DNA of 64,000 bases from Thermoguttaceae bacterium. GTDB taxonomy: Bacteria > Planctomycetota > Planctomycetia > Pirellulales > Thermoguttaceae. Made by a program: the position numbers and the translations under genes. The stretch spans positions 53,404-117,403 of the forward strand of contig JAFRXD010000077.1 in NCBI GenBank assembly GCA_017441605.1. Direction: 5' to 3'. Of this stretch, positions 1 through 6,910 are shown in pieces (position 1 is the stretch's first letter; each line of letters starts with the position of its first letter). The notes beneath the pieces are model-generated. The model was not told where the DNA came from. It worked only from the letters and a program-made list of their open reading frames with translations, and searched no databases.

Positions 1-2
1 AA

Positions 3-149
3 CTCGCGCTCGAAATGGGAGCAAAATTCTCCTTCGGATCCAATAATTTCGACCCGAGACTCAAAGATACGAGCGCCTGGAAGCGAAATATCGAGACCTT
101 CGAGCTGAAAAAAGACAACCTCTGGCGCGACTTCAACGAGACACGCTAG
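3..149 (+). CDS. C-terminal end of an unidentified protein (5' partial)
   Basis: The window opens inside a reading frame that gives 48 residues and stops at TAG (147-149). The peptide contains EMGAKFSFGSNN and ends in KKDNLWRDFNETR. A tail of the type 'GAK..FGSN', then a helix with Trp, then a polar end occurs in PHP-type phosphoesterase or TIM-barrel proteins, but too little is left to assign a family. A strong hairpin follows 25 bases later, consistent with a true gene end. The start lies outside the window. Confidence 0.55.
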   Translation, partial: LALEMGAKFSFGSNNFDPRLKDTSAWKRNIETFELKKDNLWRDFNETR

Positions 150-174
150 TTCCGCCGAATAGAGCCTAGAAAAA

Positions 175-208
175 AAGCGCGCTCGGTCGTTGCGAACCGA
201 GCGCGCTT
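175..208. terminator. Bidirectional intrinsic terminator between the partial gene and rpmG
   Basis: A perfect 13-bp inverted repeat (175-187 with 196-208) has an 8-base loop and an A-run on its left side. It lies between two converging genes, so it can end transcription from both. On the minus strand the stem is followed by a T-run, which makes it a classical terminator for rpmG. Confidence 0.85.
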
Positions 209-230
209 GATGTGCTCGAGCGCGAAAAGA

Positions 231-398
231 CTACTTTTTCTTTTCGTTGTGCATCGTGTGCTTGCGGAGCTTCGGGCAGTACTTCATCAACTTAAGTTTC
301 TCGCCGCCGGGCTTGCGACGAACGATGTAGTTGTACTCGCCGGTTTCTTCGCAAACGAGGTAGACCGTCTCGGCCTTCTTCTTACTTTTCCCTGCCAT
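231..398 (-). CDS. rpmG: 50S ribosomal protein L33
   Basis: This 55-residue basic protein begins MAGKSKKKAETVYLVCEETG and ends in a Lys run after KLRKHTMHNEKKK. The pattern of one Cys in VCEETG and one in KYCPKLRKHT matches L33, a component of the large ribosomal subunit. Only two of the usual four zinc-ribbon Cys are present (Cys16 and Cys41), so it is the C-minus or partly reduced type. The ATG is preceded by GAGGAC. A minus-strand promoter lies about 155 bases upstream and a strong terminator follows. The gene is short but the family match is clear. Confidence 0.9.
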   Translation of the reverse strand: MAGKSKKKAETVYLVCEETGEYNYIVRRKPGGEKLKLMKYCPKLRKHTMHNEKKK

Positions 399-836
399 TG
401 TTTCGTCCTCAAATTTATCTTTTCAAACGCCGCGCGGGGCGTCGCTCGTCCGTACAATACGCGAACGCGATCTAAAAAATCCGCGTCGAACCAAGCCGAC
501 GACGGACTCTCCCGCGAGCGGTTCGATTTCGTCGACGCGTCCAGCCGGGTTATTATACGCGAAATCCCGATTACTTCAACGCCCCTCCCCCGATTTTTTT
601 CTAATTTTCCCCTCGGGCCTTTCTTTGTAAAAGGAGCGAAGCTTTGTAAAAAATCTCGAATATAACGAATTTGCCGAGCGTCGCGCGATTGTCGCGAGGC
701 TCGAAAAAGGAAAAAATCCCTTTTTTCCGTCCCGAAACTATATCTAAATCGTTGGGAAAGCGCTACAATATTTGCGACGCTCCTCGCCGCCGAAGGCGAC
801 GAGCGAAATCCTTGTGCCCAAGTCGAACTTCGCGCC
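399..836. other. Intergenic region between divergent rpmG and the squalene-cyclase-repeat gene
   Basis: These 438 bases hold no convincing gene. The open frames crossing them lack a plausible start or a recognisable product. The region contains the rpmG promoter (552-579, minus strand). It also has a TACAAT (764-769) that could be the -10 box of the gene starting at 837, although no good -35 is spaced from it. No tRNA or riboswitch fold was recognised. Confidence 0.6.
552..579 (-). promoter_or_regulatory. Sigma-70-type promoter for rpmG
   Basis: On the minus strand TTGAAG (579-574) is followed after 16 bases by a perfect TATAAT (557-552). Transcription would run toward rpmG and give a leader of roughly 150 bases. 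Confidence 0.6.
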
Positions 837-3080
837 ATGACCCCGAACGACGAAAACCGAAACGCCGACCGAACCTCCGACCTCGTGAGGCGACTTCTGC
901 AAAAAGCCCGCGAAGATCGAGCCCCGGCGGCCTCGACCGACGCCTCGCGTAGCGACGCGATCGCCCGCGTGCTCCGCCAAGTCGGCAAACTCCCGGAACC
1001 CCCCGAGGAGCCGATCCAACGCGAATCGGATCTCGTCGTCGTCTCCTCCCAGTCGGGAGTCTATCCGATCGAAGAATCTTCGGCGTCCGCGCCCCCGCCG
1101 ATCAAAGCGCCCCCGCCGATCGAAGCGCCCCCCCTCGCGCCGCCTCCCGTCGCCGATTTCCCGGAAGAGTCCCCGAAACCGAAAAAAGAAAAGCGCGCCA
1201 AACGGGAATCGAAGAAGGGAAAGTCCGAGAAAAAAGGATCCCTCTCTGCGGCGATCGTTCCCCCGAAACCGGAGCGATCCCAGAGTGTTCGCGGTTTCAA
1301 ATCGGGTCGGCGCGATTTCCGTTCCCTCGACGACCTACCCGACGAAGCCGGTCTAAGCGCCTTGGCGTCCGTCGTCGCCTCTCCCGTCTTCGACCCGCGA
1401 CCCGAGGAATTCCTCGCCTCCGCGTCGATCGCCCTAGGCGACGCCCCCGACCTAGGAACCACCCTAAGCCAACTTTCCGTCTCCGTTCCCGACTCCGATT
1501 CCTTAGACTCCAAAGGCCTCCTAGCGGAGCTCGAAGACGAAGTCGACGAACAAAAAGTGACCGCCGACGCCCTCGAACTTGTCCAAGACCAAACCGCCCT
1601 AGAAAAAGCCGCGAACGACGCCCCCATGTGGCTCGCGAGCCTGTGCGTCCACCTCGCCCTCGTCGTGATCCTAGCTCTGATCGCGGTCCAGGGGAAGATT
1701 AAAAATCTTGCGGAAATCGTCTCGGAACCGGGTTTTGGCGATGATATTGTTGTGGACGAAGTTTTCGACCCGAGCGCCTCCGTCGAAATCGAAGAGAATC
1801 TTTTTGACGATCCGTCGAATTTTGAAGTCGCGACCGACGTTCCCTCCGACGTTCCGGACGTCTCCGCTTTCAACGAAGATACCGCCGAGTCCCTCTCGAT
1901 TATTCCCGCCTCGTACGGCGCCGAGGGCGCCCCGTTCGACGCTTATGAAAACCTCATCGGAACCTTCAACGGCGACGATCTTTCCGGTCGCGGTAAAAAC
2001 AAAGGCGCGATGATCCTAGCCGGAGGCGGAAACGAGGGAAGCGAAAAATCGGTCGCCCTAGCCCTCTCCTGGCTCGCGGAACACCAATTGCGAGACGGCT
2101 CCTGGTCCTTCAACAACAACGAATCGTGCGGTCTATGCCGTAATTCCGGTTCGACAAACGCGCCCTTGGCCGCCACGGCGATGGGTGTTCTCCCGTTCCT
2201 CGCCGCCGGTCATACCCCGACCCAAGGAAAATACAAAAAAGTTGTCGCCTCCGCGATCAACTTCCTAACGTCCAATTGCCAAAGACGTTCCGATCTCGTT
2301 TCCTTCCGAGAACAGGGCGGCACGATGTACTCCCACGGGCTCGCGACCATCGCGATTTGCGAAACGTACGCAATGTTAAGCCCCAAAGAAAGAAAGAGGT
2401 ATCGCGAGTTGGGCTATATCGCGCAAGGAGCGATCAACTACATCGAATACGCCCAGGCGGACAACGGCGGCTGGCGATACGAGCCCAAACAAGCCGGCGA
2501 CACTTCCGTCGCCGGTTGGCAAATCATGGCCCTTAAATCCGGGCAAATGGCGGGGTTAAATATCCAACCGGAAACGGTTTTCGCCGCGAGAAACTTCCTG
2601 CGAGACATTGTGGGGTACGAGGACGGAACTCATTACGGATACACCGGCGCCGCCCCCGGTTCTTTGGCGACCGACAGCATCGGGCTCCTTTGCAGACTCT
2701 ATATGGATTGGGGCATAGAGGACGACAGAATTATCAAGGGCTCGAAAGCGCTGTTCGACTCGGGGCCAAAACTCAACACCCCGTACTACACCTACTACGC
2801 GATGCAGCTAATGTACAACGTTGGCGGCGAGCAATGGACAAAATGGAACGCTAGAGTAAGAGACGATCTCATTAAGACGCAATGTCAAGACGGTCACGAG
2901 CGCGGAAGTTGGTATCCCGACAGTCCCGGCGGACACTGCGCGAGCGGAGGGCGCTTGTACGTTACCTCGTTGAACTGCATGTGTTTGGAAGTCTACTATC
3001 GACATATGCCCCTTTATCAAAAGATCAATCGCGACGACAATTTCCTCATCGAATTGCCCGCCAAAAAACAAAAAAAGTAA
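837..3080 (+). CDS. Membrane-anchored protein with prenyltransferase/squalene-oxidase-type repeats
   Basis: 747 residues. The N-terminal ~260 residues are charged and low-complexity, with a proline-rich run (APPPIKAPPPIEAPP, about residues 80-105) and a Lys-rich stretch. One hydrophobic segment near 263-285 (WLASLCVHLALVVILALIAV) should anchor the protein. From about residue 400 to the end there are alpha/alpha-toroid repeats such as ALSWLAEHQLRDGSWSF and YAQADNGGWRY, the pattern of prenyltransferase and squalene-cyclase repeats. The DxDD protonation motif of true terpene cyclases is not visible, so enzymatic cyclisation is not claimed. Similar anchored repeat proteins are common in planctomycetes, with unknown function. 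A zinc-ribbon/CD225 gene follows after 12 bases, probably co-transcribed. Confidence 0.8.
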   Translation: MTPNDENRNADRTSDLVRRLLQKAREDRAPAASTDASRSDAIARVLRQVGKLPEPPEEPIQRESDLVVVSSQSGVYPIEESSASAPPPIKAPPPIEAPPLAPPPVADFPEESPKPKKEKRAKRESKKGKSEKKGSLSAAIVPPKPERSQSVRGFKSGRRDFRSLDDLPDEAGLSALASVVASPVFDPRPEEFLASASIALGDAPDLGTTLSQLSVSVPDSDSLDSKGLLAELEDEVDEQKVTADALELVQDQTALEKAANDAPMWLASLCVHLALVVILALIAVQGKIKNLAEIVSEPGFGDDIVVDEVFDPSASVEIEENLFDDPSNFEVATDVPSDVPDVSAFNEDTAESLSIIPASYGAEGAPFDAYENLIGTFNGDDLSGRGKNKGAMILAGGGNEGSEKSVALALSWLAEHQLRDGSWSFNNNESCGLCRNSGSTNAPLAATAMGVLPFLAAGHTPTQGKYKKVVASAINFLTSNCQRRSDLVSFREQGGTMYSHGLATIAICETYAMLSPKERKRYRELGYIAQGAINYIEYAQADNGGWRYEPKQAGDTSVAGWQIMALKSGQMAGLNIQPETVFAARNFLRDIVGYEDGTHYGYTGAAPGSLATDSIGLLCRLYMDWGIEDDRIIKGSKALFDSGPKLNTPYYTYYAMQLMYNVGGEQWTKWNARVRDDLIKTQCQDGHERGSWYPDSPGGHCASGGRLYVTSLNCMCLEVYYRHMPLYQKINRDDNFLIELPAKKQKK

Positions 3081-3092
3081 AGACGACGCCTT

Positions 3093-3638
3093 ATGAAGAT
3101 TTGCGACCAATGCGGGGCGAAAAACGCGACGCGCGCCAAGTTTTGCTCTAGTTGCGGCGCGGGGTTTCGGATCGTCGACGCGAAACCGACCCTCTCCTTG
3201 AACAAGACGGGCGAGAGCGACGGGGCGACCTTCGATTCCGATTCCGCGCGCCTGAACGAAGCGGCGGCGAAGCTTGGGGCGGGGCTTTGGAGCGCCCTTG
3301 TCGGGCTCTTCGCGATTTTGCGAAAGATCGCCGCCCCCGCGGGAAGATTGGCGTGGCGCGCCGCCCGCGATTTGTTCGCCAAGGCGGTCGCGCCGCCTCG
3401 AAATTGGGATCCCCGCAGACCTCCGAATTTTCTCTACTGGGGTTTGATTCAGTTTCTCGTGTTCCGACTTCCGTTCGGGGTCGTCGGGATCGTCTTCGCG
3501 ACCCTCGCGAACGTCGCGAAGGAAGAGGGTGATCTCGAACTCGCCCGAACCCGCGCCGAGAGCGCCAAGAATTGGCTACTCTTCGACTTGTGCGCCGGCG
3601 TTATTTATTCGGTTCTTAAACTCACTATCTTTGCGTAA
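3093..3638 (+). CDS. Zinc-ribbon protein with a C-terminal CD225/dispanin-like membrane domain
   Basis: 181 residues. The N-terminus is a compact zinc ribbon with Cys4, Cys7, Cys18 and Cys21 (ICDQCGAKNATRAKFCSSCG). After a linker, about residues 115-181 hold two hydrophobic segments separated by a short loop that reads EEGDLELARTRAESAKNW. That loop, with small residues and 'SAKxW', is the signature of the CD225/dispanin (IFITM-like) fold. Bacterial members are small membrane proteins of unknown function, often fused to zinc ribbons. It sits 12 bases behind the squalene-cyclase-repeat gene, and a second CD225-like gene starts 5 bases after it, so the three form one likely operon. Confidence 0.7.
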   Translation: MKICDQCGAKNATRAKFCSSCGAGFRIVDAKPTLSLNKTGESDGATFDSDSARLNEAAAKLGAGLWSALVGLFAILRKIAAPAGRLAWRAARDLFAKAVAPPRNWDPRRPPNFLYWGLIQFLVFRLPFGVVGIVFATLANVAKEEGDLELARTRAESAKNWLLFDLCAGVIYSVLKLTIFA

Positions 3639-3643
3639 TCAAA

Positions 3644-4342
3644 ATGAGCAAGAAGAAAAAGAATCCCAATCCGAGCTCTGTCCCGCTCCCAAATCTCGAC
3701 AAAACGAATCTCGACGAGGACGATTTGGCGAGTCCTAGCGGCGCCCAAGAGGGAGAGTTTTGGGCGAGCGCGCCCAATGACTTGGGAAACGCGACCTTAG
3801 ATAGAAATAGAGTCGACGAGCTCGCTTCGAATCTCGCGAAAAGCGTCGGAGCCCTCGATTTGAACCCGAAACGAACGAGCGAGTTGAAACCGGACGAGCG
3901 CGTCGTCTCGATTCCCGACCTCGACAAGCTTGAGAATCGCAACGTCGCCGAGCCCGCCGAAATTCCGATTCCAAAGTTCCAGCGACCGGAAAGCCCGCGA
4001 GAGCGGAATCTGGCCAGATCGACCCGGCGATTCCGCAGAATCCTCGATTCCGGCGAGGCGCGATTGGTCTTCGCCGGAGGCCGCAAGCGACTGTGGCTAG
4101 CGCTCGTTATTCTGGAAATAATCGCGTGTCCCCCCGCCGGGATCTTCGCCGCCTACTTCTTCAAGCGGGTCTTCGATCATATCGCGGAGGGGGACTGCGA
4201 CGACGCCTCGCGCTCGCTGAAGCGAACGCGAATCGCGCTAGTGGTCGGCCTAGGAATTCTCCTGGCGGTCGCCTGCGTCTTTTTGGCGCTCATGGTCGCC
4301 CGCAACGGAGAAATGCCCGAGTTTTTCCAAGGGGGCGAGTAG
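3644..4342 (+). CDS. CD225/dispanin-like membrane protein with a long polar N-terminus
   Basis: 232 residues. The first ~145 are charged and probably disordered, starting MSKKKKNPNPSS. Residues ~150-225 contain two hydrophobic segments around the loop DHIAEGDCDDASRSLKRTR, which corresponds to the CD225 loop of the preceding protein, and CPPAG (residues ~165-169) occupies the usual cysteine/proline position in the first helix. I infer that the two neighbouring genes are diverged paralogues. The gene ends two bases before the end of the convergent J-like/MshEN gene. Function is unknown; a regulatory or membrane-shaping role is only a guess. Confidence 0.65.
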   Translation: MSKKKKNPNPSSVPLPNLDKTNLDEDDLASPSGAQEGEFWASAPNDLGNATLDRNRVDELASNLAKSVGALDLNPKRTSELKPDERVVSIPDLDKLENRNVAEPAEIPIPKFQRPESPRERNLARSTRRFRRILDSGEARLVFAGGRKRLWLALVILEIIACPPAGIFAAYFFKRVFDHIAEGDCDDASRSLKRTRIALVVGLGILLAVACVFLALMVARNGEMPEFFQGGE

Positions 4343-4344
4343 GA

Positions 4345-5382
4345 TTACTCGTCCTTTGGGGCGAAGAACCAGCACGCGGCGGCTCCGAGCGCGCCCGCGA
4401 CGACCGCCGCTCCGATAATCGTCGCTAGCGACGCGTGTTTCATTCCAAAATAGGTTCCGAACGCCCCGATCATCACCCCGAAATTGAAACCGACGAGCGT
4501 TAGCTTGAACCGGTTTTTCTTGGCCTCGTCGGAGAGCTCCTCGCGCGGCTCTTCCGGCTCGGCGCTCTTCTTCGCCTTCGCGGGCTTTTCTTTCTTTGCC
4601 TTTTTCGGGGCTTCCTCTTCCTCGTCGGGGCGAACGTAGCGCTTCTGCACCGCGTCGCGAGGGTAGTATTTCGCGATCGCGTAGTTCACTTGGTTGACCG
4701 TGCAAATCGCGCAGCGCACCGGCATGTCGAAAATCGTTCGCAATTCGTCCTCGACGTCGAGACCGACCGGCTCCGGGGAGGCGAGGATCAGCTTGCCCAT
4801 GTCCGCCATGACCGGGACGAACGAATTCTGACGCGCCATGACCGGGTTGATGAACGGGACGAAGTACTCGTCGACCGGCGTGTCGTCGAGATTGACGAAC
4901 GGAAGCCCGACCGACTCCGCGTACGCGATCGTCACCTTTTCGGCGTCGACCGCTTTTTGTTGCAAAAGCGCCTGGTGCAGCTCGACCCCGATCGCCTCGG
5001 CGAGATTCTTCGCCTTTTTGATCTGCTCTTGGGAGCAAAGCCCGTCCTCGAGGAGGATCGTTTCGAGCGTCCGCCTACCGTGGGCGTCCGTCTCCGTTTT
5101 CCCCTCGTATTTTCGACCCAGAGAGCGGTCGTAGTCCGCTTTGCGCTCGGCGTCGGTGAGGCAGAGCATCGCCTTGGCCAGCTCGTTTAGGAGCGCTTGC
5201 GACTCTTCGATGTAGTCCCCCGTCGCGAATTTGCGAACGTGCGCGTTCAATTCGCGATAGCGCTCCCGAATGACTTTGGGATCGTCCTCGAACTTGTTAA
5301 ATTTCAAGAGTTGATAGTAGTTGAGCGGACGAGTCGGAACGTCGATTTTTAACCATTCTTTGTAGACGTCGATTTTTGCCAT
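4345..5382 (-). CDS. J-domain-like and MshEN-domain fusion with C-terminal membrane segments
   Basis: 345 residues. Residues ~20-90 read like a degenerate DnaJ domain (LNYYQLLKFNKFEDDPKVI ... LTDAERKADYDRSL), but the HPD tripeptide needed to stimulate DnaK is missing. Residues ~105-245 match the MshEN/GspE N-terminal fold (TLETILLEDGLCSQEQIKKA ... GLPFVNLDD), which in type II/IV secretion ATPases can bind c-di-GMP. No ATPase domain follows. A charged linker (EEEEAPKKAKKEKPAKAKK) leads to two hydrophobic segments at the C-terminus. The ATG is preceded by GGGAGA. A signalling or scaffold role is an inference; the domain order is seen in planctomycetes but not characterised as far as I know. Confidence 0.7.
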   Translation of the reverse strand: MAKIDVYKEWLKIDVPTRPLNYYQLLKFNKFEDDPKVIRERYRELNAHVRKFATGDYIEESQALLNELAKAMLCLTDAERKADYDRSLGRKYEGKTETDAHGRRTLETILLEDGLCSQEQIKKAKNLAEAIGVELHQALLQQKAVDAEKVTIAYAESVGLPFVNLDDTPVDEYFVPFINPVMARQNSFVPVMADMGKLILASPEPVGLDVEDELRTIFDMPVRCAICTVNQVNYAIAKYYPRDAVQKRYVRPDEEEEAPKKAKKEKPAKAKKSAEPEEPREELSDEAKKNRFKLTLVGFNFGVMIGAFGTYFGMKHASLATIIGAAVVAGALGAAACWFFAPKDE

Positions 5383-5566
5383 AGCGTTGCGTTCTCCCTA
5401 GTGACCGAAAAAACCGCGAAAAGCGACTCCGTGTATTGTAGCCGACCGGCGCGACCAATTCAAGCGCGAACCGAAATTTTTGCCTTTTTTTCGAGGAAGG
5501 GAAGGGGATTTTCGCCGTTTTTCCCGCCGATCGCCCCGCGCCTCTTTTCGGAAAGGGACGAGTCGC

Positions 5567-5572
5567 TATAAT
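5567..5572 (+). promoter_or_regulatory. -10 box for panD
   Basis: A perfect TATAAT lies 60 bases before the panD start. The -35 position is poor (CTTTTC at 17-base spacing), so only the -10 element is well supported. Confidence 0.45.
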
Positions 5573-5632
5573 ATGCGGAATAGTTTGACGACTCCGACGA
5601 GTCGCGACCCTATTCGCGCGAAAGGCGTTTTT

Positions 5633-5986
5633 ATGAAACGAACGATGATGAAATCGAAGATCCACCGCGCCGTCTTAACCGACTGCAATCTCGAGTACGA
5701 GGGCAGTATCGCGATCGACGCCGATCTTCTCAGTGCCGCCGACATTCTCCCCGGAGAACTCGTTCACGTCCTGAACGTTAGCACCGGCGCGAGGTTGATC
5801 ACCTACGCGATCGAAGCCCCCTCCGGCTCCGGGACGATCATGCTCAACGGGCCCGCCGCGCGCGAGGGATACAAGGGCGATTTGCTCGTGATCATCACCT
5901 ACGCCGAGTACGAGGAGACGGAGTTGGCCAACTACGCCGCGACCGTCGTCAAGGTCGACGCGCAAAACCGAATCAAACGATCTTAA
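5633..5986 (+). CDS. panD: Aspartate 1-decarboxylase
   Basis: 117 residues starting MKRTMMKSKIHRAVLTD. The enzyme makes beta-alanine from aspartate for pantothenate and coenzyme A synthesis. The self-cleavage site is intact: Gly24-Ser25 inside LEYEGSIAID, where Ser25 becomes the pyruvoyl group, and Lys9 and His11 of the active-site strand are present. STGARLITYAI and MLNGPAA match the conserved core. A longer open frame begins at 5480, but the ATG at 5633 gives the exact family N-terminus, lies 60 bases after a TATAAT and is preceded by AAAGGCG. An SDR gene follows 37 bases later and may share the transcript. Confidence 0.93.
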   Translation: MKRTMMKSKIHRAVLTDCNLEYEGSIAIDADLLSAADILPGELVHVLNVSTGARLITYAIEAPSGSGTIMLNGPAAREGYKGDLLVIITYAEYEETELANYAATVVKVDAQNRIKRS

Positions 5987-6023
5987 CCGCGATTTTTCAT
6001 TAGTTAGAACAGAGGACGCGCAT

Positions 6024-6812
6024 ATGGACAACGCTAAATACTTGCAAGAACTCTTCGGTATGGAAGGACAAGTCGCGGTCGTGATCGGCGGCGCCGGGGC
6101 CTTGGGGCTCCAACTCTCGACCGGGCTCGGCAAAAACGGAGCGAAAATCGTCGTCGCCGATATGAACGAGGACGCCTGCAAAACCGCCGTCGAGAAACTC
6201 GCCGCCGAGGGAATCGAGGCGACCTACAAGACCGTAAACGTTACCGACAAGGCCTCCCTAGTCGAGTTGCGCGACTTCGCGACCAAACTGACCGGCCAGG
6301 TCGACATGCTCGTCAACTGCGCCGGGATCAACGTCGGCAACAACTTCCTCGAAGTCGACGAAAACCAATGGGACAAGATCCTCGCCGTCAACCTCAAAGG
6401 AACGATGCTCTCTTGCCAAGTCTTTATCGAGGGCATGCTCAAAAACAAAGACGGCGGATCGATCCTCAATATCGGAAGCGTCAACTCCGCGCGACCCTTG
6501 TCCCGCGTCTTCGCCTACGCCGCCAGCAAGGCGGGCGTCGTCAATCTTACTCGCAATATCGCTCAAGAGTTCGGAACCCAAGGGATCCGCTGCAACGCCA
6601 TTTGCCCCGGCTTCTTCCCCGCCGAGCAAAACCGCAAACTCCTCGACGCCAAGCGCGTTGAGAACATTATGAACGGCACCCCGATGCGCCGCTACGGCGA
6701 TCCGAGCGAGCTGGTCGGCGCCGCGATTCTGCTCCTCTCGAAGAAGGCGGGCAGCTATATCACCGGATCCCTCTTCTACGTCGACGGCGGATTCACCGCG
6801 AGCTGGTTCTAA
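6024..6812 (+). CDS. SDR-family NAD(P)-dependent oxidoreductase
   Basis: 262 residues, the normal length of a classical short-chain dehydrogenase/reductase. The nucleotide-binding turn is IGGAGALGLQLS near residue 20. NCAGIN gives the NAG-type motif, and Ser in IGSVNSARP with YAASK gives the catalytic Ser-Tyr-Lys. The PG motif (NAICPGFF) and the ending YVDGGFTASWF are typical of gluconate 5-dehydrogenase or mannonate/fructuronate oxidoreductase-like sugar dehydrogenases. The substrate cannot be fixed from sequence. It follows panD by 37 bases and ends at a strong bidirectional terminator. Confidence 0.85.
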   Translation: MDNAKYLQELFGMEGQVAVVIGGAGALGLQLSTGLGKNGAKIVVADMNEDACKTAVEKLAAEGIEATYKTVNVTDKASLVELRDFATKLTGQVDMLVNCAGINVGNNFLEVDENQWDKILAVNLKGTMLSCQVFIEGMLKNKDGGSILNIGSVNSARPLSRVFAYAASKAGVVNLTRNIAQEFGTQGIRCNAICPGFFPAEQNRKLLDAKRVENIMNGTPMRRYGDPSELVGAAILLLSKKAGSYITGSLFYVDGGFTASWF

Positions 6813-6842
6813 GTCCTTCGTTTGTATCAATTAATAAAAAAA

Positions 6843-6869
6843 CCGCGGCGCTCGCGAAAAGCGCCGCGG
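6843..6869. terminator. Bidirectional intrinsic terminator
   Basis: A perfect 10-bp GC-rich stem (6843-6852 with 6860-6869) is flanked by an A-run on the left and a T-run on the right. It lies between the convergent SDR gene and the LEPR-XLL/cyclophilin gene and fits both. Confidence 0.88.
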
Positions 6870-6910
6870 GTTTTTTGTTTCGAGAATTCTAATCTCGCTT
6901 ATCGCGCGTC

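Noticed and set aside
5480..5632. N-terminal extension of panD
   Set aside because: The extension contains promoter sequence (TATAAT at 5567) and the family N-terminus begins at 5633.
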